Assembly: GCA_037447655.1 (NCBI GenBank)
Contig: JBBHKE010001167.1
Span: forward strand, 124,001-188,000
DNA length: 64,000 bases
From: Zygnema cylindricum
Taxonomy: Eukaryota > Streptophyta > Zygnematophyceae > Zygnematales > Zygnemataceae
Direction of reading: 5' to 3'
In this document: positions 10,328-23,336 of the stretch, piece by piece
Layout: each line of letters opens with the position of its first letter
How positions within the stretch are numbered: the stretch's first letter is position 1
Program-made: the position numbers and the translations under genes
The notes under the pieces: model-generated
What the model saw: the letters and a program-made list of their open reading frames with translations, nothing else
Database searches by the model: none
Told to the model about the DNA's origin: nothing

Positions 10328-13300
10328 ATGGCGGAGAATGGGAAATCCCCGGCGGAACCTAGTGGAGGAGCTAGTGGGGGAGTTAGTGGAGGAGGAGTTA
10401 GAGGGACACAATATGATGAGTATGACGAATGGGGGGAGAAAAATGTGAAGATGGACGAAGGAACGTTTGAACGCTTTCAAGAGTTTCTCAAAACAAAAGA
10501 AGATGATGGAGATGGAGGAGCAAGTGGAGACTCACACAACTCTAAGAAAATTAAGAAAAAGAAGGGGAAGTCTAAACTTTACGAGGAAGAAGAGGAGAGC
10601 GAAAATGATGATTTTAAAGTGTTTAATAAAACCATCTTCTTAACGGGTTCCAACTGTGCAATTTGGAAGAGATACTTTCGAGGAGCATTCACACCGAAAA
10701 AACTTTGGGACATCGTTATCGGGGAAGAAACACGACCGGATCCTTCCGTGGATCCAGCCGGAGCACATAAGTGGGACAACAAAGATATGGCGGCCTCCAC
10801 CCCACTTATACAAAGTTGTGCTAGTTCTATGCATGAACACTTTCTAACTCATAATAAGCCTTTTGATTGTTGGACCGCTTTGCAAAATGCATTTGAAAAG
10901 GGGTTTGAAGCAAATGAAAATTATCTCTTTGAAGAATATATTGGGTTTAGAATGAAGGAGAATGAGTCCATTGATGATGGAGTAAAAAGGTTTAATGCCA
11001 TCATAGAATAACTTAACTCACTCAATAACTTTCCTACAGAAAAAGAAAGGTTGTTTGTCTTTATGAGGAGTCTTTAATGCCATCATATAATAACTAAACT
11101 CACTCAATAACTTTCCTACAGAAAAAGAAAGGTTGTTTGTCTTTATAAGGAGTCTTCCAAGCAAGTTTGCGGTAGCAAAGGAGGTTATCAAGGGGCGAGA
11201 GAAACCAACAATGGCATACGCTATCAATCACTTGAAGAGTACGGAGAAGGAGAAAGCAACACCGAAAGAGGAAAACAAGGGGTCATCCTATCAGAGTTAT
11301 CAAGAGGAGGATGACGGAGGAGCTTACAGCTTTAAGGGATCTAGGGGGAGAGGAGGTGGACATCGTGGACGAGGAGGCAGGTCATAGGGCCTAGGGAGAG
11401 GCTTATATCAACGTGATACCTCTCAAATGACTTGTTACAATTGAAACGAGATTGGGCATGGATCTTTTGAATGCCCAGACGAAAGTAAACAGTGTAACGT
11501 TTGTCATAAATGGGGACACACTGGTCGGGGTTGTTATCAAAACAAGGGAAACAATCGCAGTTGTTATCAAATCAAGGGAAACAATCGCAGAGGGGGACAA
11601 TTTAGAGGTGGAGGAAGTGGAGGAATTGGTTTATCAGGTAGAGGGGATTTTGTTGGGGATGGTTCAGTGGGACAGGATCAAGAATTCTTCATTTCACTTA
11701 TGGAGGAATCACAGGAAAAAGAGGATATCCTATTTCACACACGAGGCAAAGAGGGTAAAGGAAAATTTAACAATTGGATCATAGACTCAGGTGCTACCTA
11801 TCACATGTGTTCAGACCCAGGACTATTCAGTGATATTAGAAAACTCACTATACCAAAATCCATCATAGTGGTTAACAGTTCGATGATGGTTATTCATACA
11901 GTGGGAACTGTACGATTGGATCTACCGACACAAGATAGGGAAGGGAAAACTAGAGTCAATAGAGCATGTTTTAATAATATGCTTTATAATCCGGGGGGTG
12001 CATCAATCTGTTAAGTGTACCACAACTTCAGAGGAAAGGTGGAAGAGCCACATGCATCGAAGGGGGTAGAATCATTTTGAGTAGTAAAACATGACCATTT
12101 GTAGAGGGGGTTTATAACTGAAAATATGCAAAGTAGGCTTATTTGGAGAAAACCAGAAAATAGGACGGCGCACGAAGAAAGGCACCTTCATTCGGCTGAG
12201 GTCAACAAGGAGGACCTCACGTTATGGCATCATCGTATGTGTCACACTTCAGAGAGTAATATCAAAGAGATGATTCGTCATGGTGCGGTTCGGGGACTAG
12301 AGATGACGACAACAGAAAAGGTTATCGGATATGTAGGATGCACAAAATGGAAGCATAAAAGGAAGCCTCATCCGGTGAAAGACCTTAGGTTAAAAGCGAA
12401 TGCCCCTTTAGACCTAGTTCATGTAGACCTTTGTGGTGACATACATCTAGAAACCATTGGAAAAAATAAATTCATTATGGTGATAGTTGATGATTTCAGC
12501 AGGAAGACATCGGTGTACATTTTAAGGGCAAAATCAAAAGTATTAGAGACATTTAAAGATTTTGTGGTTATGGCTGAGAGGGAAAGTGGGAGGCAGGTAA
12601 AAGCTGTACGATCGGACCGTGGAGGTGAATTTCTTGCCTTCGCCGAATATTGTAAGGAGACGCGGATTAAGTAGCAGTTCACGGCTCCTTATTCCCCACA
12701 ATCAAATGGAGTAGCAGTGAGGAAATATCAGACATTGCAAGAGATGGTGAGGGCCATGCTCCATACGATAAAACTCACTCGTCGTCTTTGGGGAGAGGCA
12801 ATCAGGGCGGCTAATCATTTTACCAACCGGAGAACAAACTTAGCTTTAGGTAACAATACACCGTAGGAACTTTGGAGTGGACAAGTGCCTACGGTAAACC
12901 ATTTAAGGATTTGGGGATATGAGGCTATGGGGTGTGTAGAGGAAAGAAACCGGGAGGGGAAGTTTGCAGCATGGTCATGGGAACGATACTTTGTGGGGTA
13001 TAGTGAAAATTCGATGCAGTATCGGATTTATAATCCTGTTACTAAGAGGGTCTAAGAATCTAAAAATGTAGAGTTCAATGAAAATTTGGAATGGATGGTA
13101 AAAGGAGCTAATGAGTCTAAACGTGCCTCAGATTACGAGGAGGATAGGCATTGTGAAAAATTCACAAGAGAGGAAGAGGAAGAGGAAGAAGAGGAAGTCT
13201 TGATAGAGGTAGGGACAAAGAAAAAGGTGCGATTTGTAGAGCAGGCTTTGGAAAAAGTTCCGAAACCTAAGTCCACCAGCAACGAAGCACATGGAGACAA

Positions 13301-13458
13301 TGTTATGAGAGAATAATCCACTCACACAAACAATGTGACATCAGAAGAGACACAATTTAAGATGGAGGGTGATGATAAGATTGAGAGCAATGATTCGGAT
13401 AAGAAATTTGCAGAAGATGTACAGAGAAGCAAGAGATCAACCAAAGAGAAGGCACTGC
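10328..13458 (+). pseudogene. Copia element C2, gag through integrase
   Basis: The gag ATG at 10328 begins MAENGKSPAEPSGG. The N-terminal part is Gly/Ser/Lys/Glu-rich, followed by the gag core (FNKTIFLTGSNCAIWKRY). A stop (TAA) follows RFNAIIE at 11011, inside an 85-bp tandem duplication (units at about 10990 and 11075). Zinc knuckles lie near 11430-11540 (the second Cys codon of the first knuckle reads TGA). Protease WIIDSGATYHMC is at 11776. GAG-pre-integrase and integrase (RSDRGGEF at about 12613) run from 12126 to 13055. An acidic linker (EEEEEEEEEV) follows, and the frame then meets a reverse LTR at 13459. Several stops make it non-functional. The reverse transcriptase continues at 15620. 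Confidence 0.85.
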
Positions 13459-15619
13459 TGAAATTCTATGGGCTCCATTGTCACATTGAATTCGCAGATC
13501 AAAAGAAGCTAATCTAGATAGTGCCGACTCCAAGTTTATATAAACCTAAATGATTGACCCCTTGACAATCACAACCCCATTAAAGCTTCACCCATGTGAA
13601 GTAAGACTTTTTGTGTGCTCAGTTCCACTACAGAATGCAAAGTTAGAATATGTGATTTAGATACATTCACCCATTTTCACTTCACTTAGAAATGTAGCCA
13701 CCCAGGCAGGCAAAAAATTATGATCGACTACACCCTTTTGTAGCATGGACTCCCTTGAGTCGGCAGCAACAAGAATAACTGAAAATGGTCAACGTAATTG
13801 ATAGATATGGCTGGCCAAAGTTTGCCTTTTATACAAGATGCTCTCTGGGAGAGGCGGCTACCTACCCAAAATATTCTAAGTCCTATGCCCCCTCTAAAAC
13901 CCCATCTAATGAAGTATTGCGCCAATCACAAGACTGTTCTATACAGAAAAGTACAAGCGTCGGTGTACTTTCTGTACGGCGGCTGTACGACAAGCTGTAC
14001 ATGTGACATTTGTCACATCCGAGCTTGTTGTCTTGCACTCCGGAAATTCCGCAACCACGTACGATGTTGTCACGTGTCATCCGGAGTGGCGGCGCACGAA
14101 AAAGCCAAGGCGACCTTTCAGGAATCCTGGCTTGCACCACGGCCGTCGATTTCACATCGCCTTTTTATCCGGACCGTCGAAACAAATGTCCGTAACATTT
14201 GTTTCGTGCGGTATAAAAGGTATAGCGGGATCTATGCCAAAGATTCTGTCATAGTAGTTAAATGGAATATTTGTCTTGTATTTATTCAAATACCTATCGT
14301 ACCCTATATGTCCTAGCACTGATGTTAGTCCACAGGATAAAGCTGTCACCTACAGGTTAATCTAACAGAAGTTAAGTACCAGGATCACATCCCAGAACTG
14401 GCAGTCTTTTGGTACAGACTAAGTAGTAGCCTATTTTCTGTCACCTTAGACAGCATAGGCAGCCATGGTTATAGCTCTCACTCTAGTCTTCAGTGACTAT
14501 AATAAATATGGGGACTGGAGAGTGGAGCGAGAAGTAGATGCAATTGTGTGTCCTCCATTGGACTACAGAATACAGAAAGCCTCTAGATAGTATTTACCTA
14601 ACCCACTTAAAGCCACAACCACTGGTGCCCAAGAAGGCAAACTGACAATTTGACTGCACCCCTGTGCAGCCTGGGCTCCCCTGAGTGCGTAGCAAAAAGA
14701 ATCACTGAAAACAGCCAACCAGCCGATAAGTTATAAGCCGGCAAAAAATGCAAATTTATACAAAGCTCTCTTAGAGAGAGGTGACTATCTACCAAAATTT
14801 CCTAAGTCCTAAACCTCTCTCACAACCCCTATCTATTGAAGTACGAACCAATCATATTACTGTAAAGTACATAAAGGTACTACGGCCGATGTCCTTTCTG
14901 TACGGCCGGTGTACGACAAGGCTACTGAGTGGACGCACGTCACTTTTCCACTCGTTCGTATATTCTCCGGAATTCTCGCGACCGAATGTCATCCTTCCAC
15001 GCGGCGCCATGTCATGCCACGTCCATAAAATCCATACTGACCATTCTACGATCTTGGCGATGATGTGCGCCGTCGGATTAAATCCGACATTGAATGTCGA
15101 CCGATTGAAACAAATGTCCGTTTCATTTGTTTTGTGCGAAATGACGTTCGCACTAAACCTTAACAAGTTCTATGTCCGTTCATTCATATTTCAGTTAAAT
15201 GGTTTTTGTATTATACAATAGTTTAAATACTGATGAAACCCTATATCTCCTAACGGACTTCTACAATAGACTGGTTAGAGCTAACGGCTACGCCGCGCTC
15301 TGCCGGTCGGGGGTTCGAGTTGTGCCGGACTCAACCTTTTGTTGAGAGTGACTTAAGTCACTCTTTAGTTTTTCTTATGGAGCTGACGAAGCCATGGCTC
15401 CATCGCTCTCTCTCTCTCCTTCAGTGACTACAACAAGTATGGGGGCAAGAGAGAAGAGATGGAGGCAGGCTGCTTACATTTTCTTTATATGTTTCCGCTA
15501 ATTAGTTTTAGACCTAGAAAATACAACAAAAACTACATATTTTAATAGCAGACTGCCTTTGCTTTATTTCTTCCTTTTATTTTTCCTATTCAGACCTAAA
15601 AAATACATAACTTTCAACA
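13459..15619 (-). mobile_element. D-type LTR in reverse, inserted in C2
   Basis: Begins TGAAATTCTATGGG and ends TTTCAACA. On the minus strand its end carries an ATG-bearing segment like that of the D LTR at 30761-31919, and the blocks CTATCTAGATTAG and GTGATTGTCAAGGGG are shared with it. It interrupts C2 between the linker after integrase and the reverse transcriptase. I could not recover a clean target duplication (ACTGC against ACCAT). An A-type LTR is nested inside it. Confidence 0.7.
14539..15528 (-). mobile_element. A-type LTR nested inside the reverse D-type LTR
   Basis: Begins TGCAATTGTGTGTCC, which is the complement of the A-type LTR end including ATG GAG GAC ACA CAA TTG CA. It ends CCTAGAAAATACAACA. 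The outer D-type LTR resumes a little further on with GCAGACTGCC. The right boundary is less certain than the left; no clear target duplication was found. Confidence 0.6.
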
Positions 15620-16491
15620 ACCATTTTCACCAGGGTAGTCTTACAAAATGCAAACCAGTTATCATAGGGCAATTTCCGAGCTTAGAGAAGGAAGGGCGCA
15701 ATCCTTTCTCTTATGAAAGGCAATTACAAAAAATCGTCCGTCGGATCCTTAATCATTTCAAGAGGCTAGAGACTCAGACGGATCGGAGGAGAAGTGGAAA
15801 CCGACATTTATAAAGGAGTATAATTCTGTGAAAGCAAATAGGTGCTTCGAAGAAGTAGACTTACCAGCTGGTAAGAAGGCGATAGACTCAAAGTGGGTTT
15901 TTAAGACAAAGACGGGTGCCTCAGGAGAAATTCTTAAGTATTAGGCGCAGTTAGTATGTAAAGGCTTTCAACAAAAGGAGGGTATTGATTATTCAAAGAC
16001 TTTTGCTCCTGTGGTTAAGTTTGATTATTTGCGAGCAATTATTCCAATGGCGGCGGCGGAAGGAATGCATATCTAACAGATGGATGTAGAGATAGCTTTC
16101 TTAAATGGAGAATTAGAAAAGGAGGTGTATATGAAAATTCTAGAAGGAGTTCCTGGAAAGAATGGAAAAGTATAGAGGATGTGGAAGGCTTTGTATGGTT
16201 TGAAGCAGGCACCAAGAACATGGAACCATAAGCTCCACAAGGTCTTACTAATTTTGCGATTTATGAGGCTTACTGCAAATTGTGGAGTGTATATTCGGGG
16301 AGAAGGTAGGGAGATGGTAATTTTCATTGTTTACGAAGATGATTTCATTTATTTCTCTCATAACTTGGATTTACTTGGAGAATTAAAGATTGAATTTCTG
16401 AAGTATTTTAGAATCACAAACTTAGGAGATGCACAATACATTGTGGGAATTCAAATTCAGAGGAGGAGGAACGGAGATATTAAGTTAAGCC
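15620..16491 (+). pseudogene. C2 reverse transcriptase, 5' part
   Basis: Continues C2 after the LTR insertion. Recognisable copia RT blocks in order: [68 protein letters not shown] (the usual YVDD box reads YEDD) and GDAQYIVGIQIQ. There are stops at KY*AQ, HI*QM and KV*RM. It is cut off at 16491 by the 3' LTR of E2; no RNase H is seen. Confidence 0.85.
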
Positions 16492-17062
16492 TTTTATTGT
16501 ACAACCACCGTTGCAGGCGGAGAACCAGCAGTAGTAGTGGAATTAGACATGAAAAACATGAGAAACTATCAAAGTACCTACTCAATAACAACATTTGAAC
16601 TGACACAAAATATGACTCAAAAAGCCAATATGCCTTTAATTCTCCACAGTGATACACAATATAGTAAAATGACAATTCGCAAAATTGCAGCCAAAATGAC
16701 TTAGTAAACCAAAAGATATGACGCTTGGAAGTTTCCTAAAAAATGCCCTCATAAAATCATATTCCCAAAACTGGATACAACAAAATTGGCTAAGTCCTAA
16801 GTTATATACTCACAGTGTGTATCTATTGATCTACAATAATTTGGGTAACCGTTACTACGGTTATTATCCTGACTAACGACAAAGCATCCTACCTGTACGT
16901 CACAACCTTTAAACCCTAATTATTATTTTCTAAAAACCCGATTAATGGAACACTATTTTTTATTATATTAAACTACAAATCAATGTTATTCAGATATTTA
17001 CAGATATTGAGCCGTACACAAAACGTTCCAATCGTACACAAAACGTTCCAAATGCTAAGTCA
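16492..17062 (-). mobile_element. E2 3' LTR, outer part
   Basis: An E-type LTR in reverse beginning TTTTATTGTACAACC (a mutated TGTTGTTCTACAACC). It is split by E1 and continues at 23337-23791. The two pieces join across the AGTCA target duplication to give one continuous LTR. Confidence 0.8.
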
Positions 17063-17639
17063 TGTGTCCTACAACCACCGTTGCAGGCGGAAAAACAGCA
17101 GTAGTAGTGGAAGTAGACATGAAAAACAACAGAAACTATCAAAGTACCTACTCAATAGCCAACTTAGAACTGACACAAAATATGAATCAGAAAGCCAATA
17201 TGCTTCAAATTCGCCACATTGATACAAAATACAGTCAACTGACAATTCCCAAAATTGCCGTTTAAATGACCCAGTAAAGCATAAGATATGATGTCTGGAA
17301 GTTTCCCAAAAACTGCCCTTAGAAAATCATATTCCCAAAACTGGATGCTACAAAATTGGCTAAGTCCTAAGTTATATACTCACACTGTCTATCTACTGAT
17401 CTACACTAATTTGGGTCACCGTTACTACAGTTATTATCATGACTAACGACAAAGCATCCTACCTGTACGTCACTGTACCTCAAAACCCTAATTATTCTTT
17501 TCTAAAAACCTGATTAATGGAACACTATTTTTTATCACACTAAACTACAAACTAATGTTATTCAAATATTTACAGACATTGAACCGTACACAAAACGTTC
17601 CAAATGCTTAGTCAGCGGTAGCCGCTAAAGTCCTGCCGA

Positions 17640-17770
17640 ATGTGGTCGTGTAGTACGAAGCACCTGAGTGCTTCGTCACTTGTGGTCCCACGTGAATCAC
17701 GCCTCGTCACTTTGTGGTCCCACGGAAATCACGCCTTGTCACTTGCAGTCCCACGTGAATCGCGTCCGTC
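17640..17770 (-). repeat. Tandem repeats and hairpin in E-type LTR
   Basis: A short hairpin GAAGCACctgaGTGCTTC precedes about three ~29-bp units containing GTCCCACGTGAATC or GTCCCACGGAAATC. The G-box core CACGTG is present in two units. The same array recurs at 22845-22975 and, diverged, at 23370-23470 and 28530-28617. The position suggests U3, so the units may be promoter or enhancer sites. Confidence 0.6.
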
Positions 17771-18149
17771 GACGTCTCTCAAAATCAATGACCATAATTC
17801 ACTTCCGAAATATCCAGATGTTTCTATTTAATGATCATAAAAATATTCCGTACCATATAATTCCAAAATATCTGTATGACTCCAAAAATAGCCGTACCAT
17901 ATTATTTCCGTGATATCCGGATCAGATTCCGTCCGTCTGATCTGGCGATTCCAATTGTCTGCTGCGTGATGTGTGTCTTCGTCACTCCGTAAAACATGCA
18001 GAGGTACAATACACTCTATTGTACTTTGCCTACTGTAACACTAATAAAGGTAAGTCTTATATACCACTTTTTAGAAACTATTCTAAGTCTACTCTATTTA
18101 CTAACTAAAGATTTCAAATCTCAACACTCCCCTAAATCTTTTGACTCAG

Positions 18150-21100
18150 TTACTCACTTAGTCGAACAGCTTCTCTGCAAAACTACAACTTAGGAGCAGG
18201 AAGGGCTTTTGTTAACATGTCAGCCACCATCTTCTCATCCCGTAAATAACACAACTTAATGACTTTTGCAAGTACTTTTTCCCTGACAAAGTGAAGTCTA
18301 ACATCCATGTGTTTACTTTTAAAATGATGGCTGGGGTTAGAGGCAATGGCAATGGCTGCCTGGTTGTCACACCCGATAGCTTGAGGACCAATTTGCATAA
18401 ACCCAAGTTCTTGTAAAATGGACTTGACCGATAAGAGCTCCGTGAGGGCGGAAGTTGCAGCCATATATTCAGACTCCTTTGTGGATTGAGCTGTAACCTT
18501 TTGTAATTTGCTACTCTAGCTGCAAGTTCCATCTCCAATCTGAAGTACAAAACCAGTTGTAGATTTCCAGCTTGGCATGTCCCCATAGCTAGCATTGCTC
18601 CACGTTTGTATTTTCACCTCTCCTCCTCCGAGTAGTAGCTTGAGATTTCGAGTTCCTGTAAGATATCTCAACACCATTTTCGCTGCTTCCCAATCTGCCC
18701 TTTTAAGATTCTGCAGACTTCTATTCAAAACTCCCACAGCTGTTGCAATGTTGGGTCTCGTACAATTCATAAAATATATAAGACTTCCGACTACTTGTCT
18801 ATATGGCTTTGAAGACATAAACTCTTCCTCCCCTGTCTTTAGACTCCCACCAACCATTATGCCTGACTTTGTATCAATTCCTTCCAAATTCTGTCTGGAT
18901 TCTATAGAAGTTACGGATCCTTTTACATCTCTCATTTCAAATCTTTCCAGCATGTTACCTATTGCTTCTTTTTGAGTCAACATAATCAGCCTCTTATTTT
19001 TGTCTCTTTCTACCTGTATTCCTGAGATGTATTTGGCCTCACCGAGGTCTTTCATCTCGAACCTACACCTTAAAGCCGCTTTAATGCGGTTTATTTCATC
19101 CATTTACTTACTTATTAATAATAGATCATCCATATATACAACAATGTAAATTACCCCATCCTCTCCTTGTAAAACATATAAAGAATGATCTGAGCTAATT
19201 CTCTTAAAACCTAGCCCAATCAAAAACCCATCTATCTTCAGATTCCACTAACGCGGGGCTTGTTTTAGCCCATACAAATATTTCATCAATTTACACACTA
19301 AGTCTTCCTTTCCCTTTTCAACATACATTTCAGGTTGTTGCATATAAATTGTTTCTTCTAACTCTCCATGCAAGAAAGTAGTTTTGACATCCATTTGATG
19401 GTATTTCTATATTCTTTATAGCCGCTAGACTTAGCAAAATTCTGACGGTGGGAAATCTGACAACTGGGGAGAAGGTTTCCTCAAAGTCAATACCTTTTTT
19501 TTTATTATATCCCTTAGCCACTAATCTGGCCTTATACCTTTCGATGGTGTTGTCCGAGGTCAGCTTCACCTTGAATACCCATTTGCTATCGATGGCTTTC
19601 CTGCCCGGAAGAAGATCCACCAGCTCCCATGTTTGTGCTTCCATAATGGACTTCATTTCATCGTTTGCCGCCTCGATCCACTGATTTCTCTCAGGTGATG
19701 AGAAGGCCTCCTGGATCGTTAGAGGCTCCTCTGTAGCTATAAAAAAAAACAAAGTGAGAGCTTGCTTGCAGACGGCTGCTAGATCTCTTTCCCCCCGAAA
19801 ATTCTAAGGCTGAGATTGTCGGCAACCTCTGATTTCGCTGTTTAGTTTGAACCGTAACTTGATCTGGTACAGAATGTGTAGTAGTTCTTTCCACCTGAGG
19901 TGTATTTTGTGGGGAAGCATCATGTAAAGTTACCAGAGGAACTGAAGGAAGAGGTGTCCCACTTGCCGGTGGAAAGGAGACTCGCTGCGTAGAGTGAAAA
20001 ATGACATATTCTTGCTTTTCTTTTGCTGGTTGATTTGGCACTTTAAACAGATCAACCGAATCCTGTTCATCTTTAATCTGGATATTTCTAGAAACAATCC
20101 CTTTTTGTTTCTCAAATACAAAAACTTTATATCCTGTCGCATTATCATCATACCCCATAAAAATTCCACGTAAGCCTTTAGGCTCCATTTTTCATCTATC
20201 CTGTGAAGTATCTAAAATAAAACGCTTGCTTCCAAAGATCTTAAAGTGAATAATATCAGGTTTTTCCCTGTCCAAAGTTCATAAGGTGTAGTGCTAACTG
20301 ACCTAGAAGCATATCTATTTTTAATATAAACATCACAGTTAAGTGCTTCAGCCCTGAATTTCAAATCTAACCCTTTATCTGCAAGCATGGACCGGGCACT
20401 CTTTGTCACTGTCTTATTTAATCTCTTAGAAACACCATTTTGTTCCGGTGTATATGGAACTGTAAGATTGTGATTGATACCTTCCTGAAGGAGAAATTCT
20501 TCGAATTTATTCGATGTGTATTCTCCCCCGTAGTCCGATCTTAGCGTCAATATTGGAACTCCATGAAGTTTTTTCGCCCACGCTTTGTACTGTTTGAAGT
20601 GAGTAAGCACTTCACTTTTATGTTGCATGAAGTAAAATTTGGTGTACCTTGAATAGTCATCTGTAAATGTGACCATATAGTGGACCCCTCCAGCCGAAGC
20701 CACTTGTGAAGGACCAAGAACATCAGAATGGATGAGCTGCAGAACTTTTTCCGATCTATGGTCTGTTTCCTGTGGAAATGGCAACTTGTGGATCTTGCCA
20801 AGTGAACAACCATCACATGTTTATATAGAATGAGATGTGAGAGAAACCCCATCAACTTTTCCCAAATTCACCATTTTCTTTAGACTATCATAATTCATGT
20901 GTCATAATCTCTAATGCCACGACTCATTATGACATTGGACACTCGAGTAGAGAACATCATTTTCCTTATATTCAGCCATGTCTATCCGGTACATTTTGCT
21001 CGCATCTCTAGTTCCTGTTACTGCGACTTTCCCTTTCTTGCTAACAACCTGTCTCCCTCCTTTTTTAACAACTTCAAAGCCTTTGCTCTCCACTAATGAT

Positions 21101-22305
21101 GTACAAAAAAGAATTTTCTTAAAACCTAGAACATACAAAACATTGTGAACGGTTCTCCCTACCGACTTTCCCCCTACATCTACCATCAATGTTACATCAC
21201 CTTGAGTTGAGGTTTGAACACTCATGCCGCAAGCATAGTAGATACTATTTGGAGATGTTTGCTGCAGATTCGTAAAAACCGCCTTTTTCCAACACATGTG
21301 GGCAGACGCTCCCGTGTCCATGATCCATCGTGCATCCGTTGGACCCTCCATGGCAGCCGCCATAGTAGATAAATCCGCCTCATCTTGCTCATTGAAGTTG
21401 AGAGACTCATCTGTATCAGTTGCAGAAGCTGAAAAAAGAGCATTTCCACGGGAAGGATTTCCTGAAAAACCTTTGTGATACTGGCTTTGTTGCCAACTTG
21501 GCCTGTATAAACTTGTATCATTAGCCTTCTACAATTTAGGACAGTACCTATATCCATGAACCTTCTCAGAACGATAGAAACAGGTAGTAGTAGAAGGCCT
21601 ATTCTGCCTCTGATTAAACTGATTCTGATTCTGATTAAATAGATAACTTTTGTCAAAGCTTGTTGCAAATGCTTCAACCTTTTCTTCTCCATCAAGGAGT
21701 TTAGTATTTGTTTCTTCCTCCAATATAAGATTATACGTTAACTAAAATGACCAACTAGCTTTATCATGACTCTTTAATTGAACAGACACACCCTTCATGC
21801 TTCTAGGGAGACCTCTAAAAAGTAAAGCTGCCTGTTGAAACTCAGGAAATGACCCCCCAGCAAAAGAGTGAGCATCAATGAGCGCGCGAAAAATTGTCAC
21901 AATACTCAACCATAGTTCCCCGCGTGTATTTCTATCCCCAAATTTTTCCAGCCACCAAGAGCTCTTTCTAAACATTCGCTTTCTCAAAAGCGGATTTGAG
22001 GGATGTCCAAATCTCCCTCGCCTTCTTCATTTTCAGTCAAGACATGACCAAATTTTCTGAAATACAAAGAATAAGATTGTTCCTTGCCATTGAATTCTTT
22101 GTCGCCCAAGTTGGATCCGTTTCATCAAGGGAGCCATCTAAGACCCCCAATAAGTCAGCAGTTCAAACGACGATTCAACCATCGCCGCCCAGTACGCATA
22201 CTTTTCGCCATTGAAGATAGGAATTCTTGATGAAACACCCATATCCTGTTGTTCTACAACCACCGTTGCAGGCGGAGAACTAGCAGTAGTAGTGGAAGTA
22301 GACAT
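18150..22305 (-). pseudogene. E1 gag-pol, decayed
   Basis: Gag starts at ATG 22305, inside the 5' LTR (MSTSTTTASSPPATVVVEQQ), and reads through the primer site. Downstream: a zinc knuckle region (21530-21620; its first Cys is replaced by other residues in the readable frame), protease WIMDTGASAHMC (21310-21345), integrase with HSDVLGPS, LRSDYGGEYTS and EQNGVSKRLN (20212-20784), linker 19691-20188, RT (SKWVFKVKL, EETFSPVVRF, YMDD near 19125-19150) and RNase H (18183-18700). Stops and frameshifts break it into at least seven pieces. The original stop is near 18150; an earlier CAG to TAG change lies at about 18190. Confidence 0.9.
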
Positions 22306-23331
22306 GAAAAACAACAGAAACTATCAAAGTACCTACTCAACAACCAACTTAGAACTGACACAAAATATGACTCAGAAAGCCAATATGCTTCAAATTAACC
22401 ACAGTGATACAAAATACAGTCAACTGACAATTCCCAAAATTGTCCTTTAAATGACCCAGTAAAGCATAAGATATGATGTCTGGAAGTTTCCCAAAAAATG
22501 CCCTTAGAAAATCATATTCCCAAAATTGGATGCTACAAAATTGGCTAAGTCCTAATTTATATACTCACACTGTCTATCTATTGATCTACACTAATTTGGG
22601 TCACCGTTACTACGGTTATTATCCTGACTAACGACAAAGCATCCTACCTGTACGTCACTGTACCTCAAAACCCTAATTATTATTTTCTAAAAACCTGATT
22701 AATGGAACACTATTTTTAATCACAGTAAACTACAAACTAATCTTATTCAAATATTTACAGATATTGAACCGTACACAAAAGGTTCTCATCGTACACAAAA
22801 CGCTCCAAATGCTTAGTCAGTGGTAGCCGCTAAAGTCCTGCCGAATGTGGTCGTGTAGTACAAAGCACCTGAGTGCTTCGTCACTTGTGGTCCCACGTGA
22901 ATCACGCCTCGTCACTTTGTGGTCCCACGGAAATCACGCCTTGTCACTTGCAGTCCCACGTGAATCGCGTCCGTCGACGTCTCTCAAAATCAATGATCAT
23001 AATTCACTTCCGAAATATCCGGACGTTTCTATTTAATGATCATAAAAATATTCCGTACCATATAATTCCAAAATATCTGTATGACTCCAAAAATAGCTGT
23101 ACCATATATTTTTCGAGATATCTGGATCAGATTCCGTCCGTCTGATCTGGCGATTCCAATTGTCTGCTGCGTGACGCGTGTCTTCGTCACTCTGTAAAAC
23201 CTGCAGAGGTACAATACACTCTATTGTACTTTGCCTACTGTAATGCTAATAAAGGTAAGTCTTATATACCACTTTTTAGAAACTATTCTAAGTCTACTCT
23301 ATTTACTAATCAAAGATTTCAAATCTCAACA
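22247..23331 (-). mobile_element. E1 5' LTR
   Basis: TGTTGTTCTACAACC... to ...TCAAATCTCAACA (plus-strand reading). It differs from the 3' LTR at scattered positions. The minus-strand 3' end of this LTR encodes the first ~20 gag codons (ATG at 22305). Confidence 0.85.
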
Positions 23332-23336
23332 AGTCA

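Larger units (their letters stand above)
17063..23331 (-). mobile_element. Copia element E1, full length, minus strand
   Basis: LTRs at 17063-18126 (3') and 22247-23331 (5'), about 1064 and 1085 bp, bounded by TG...CA. The flanking duplication AGTCA (17058-17062 and 23332-23336) is exact. The polypurine tract (complement of CTCCCCTAAATC, from 18127) adjoins the 3' LTR. The half-tRNA primer site next to the 5' LTR is degraded (GGATATGGGTG, complement of 22236-22246). The element sits inside the 3' LTR of a sister copy, E2. Confidence 0.9.

Noticed and set aside
17640-17831. Short repeat arrays in LTRs as a CRISPR-like array
   Set aside because: Units are contiguous and imperfect, there are no unique spacers, and they lie inside retrotransposon LTRs of a eukaryote.
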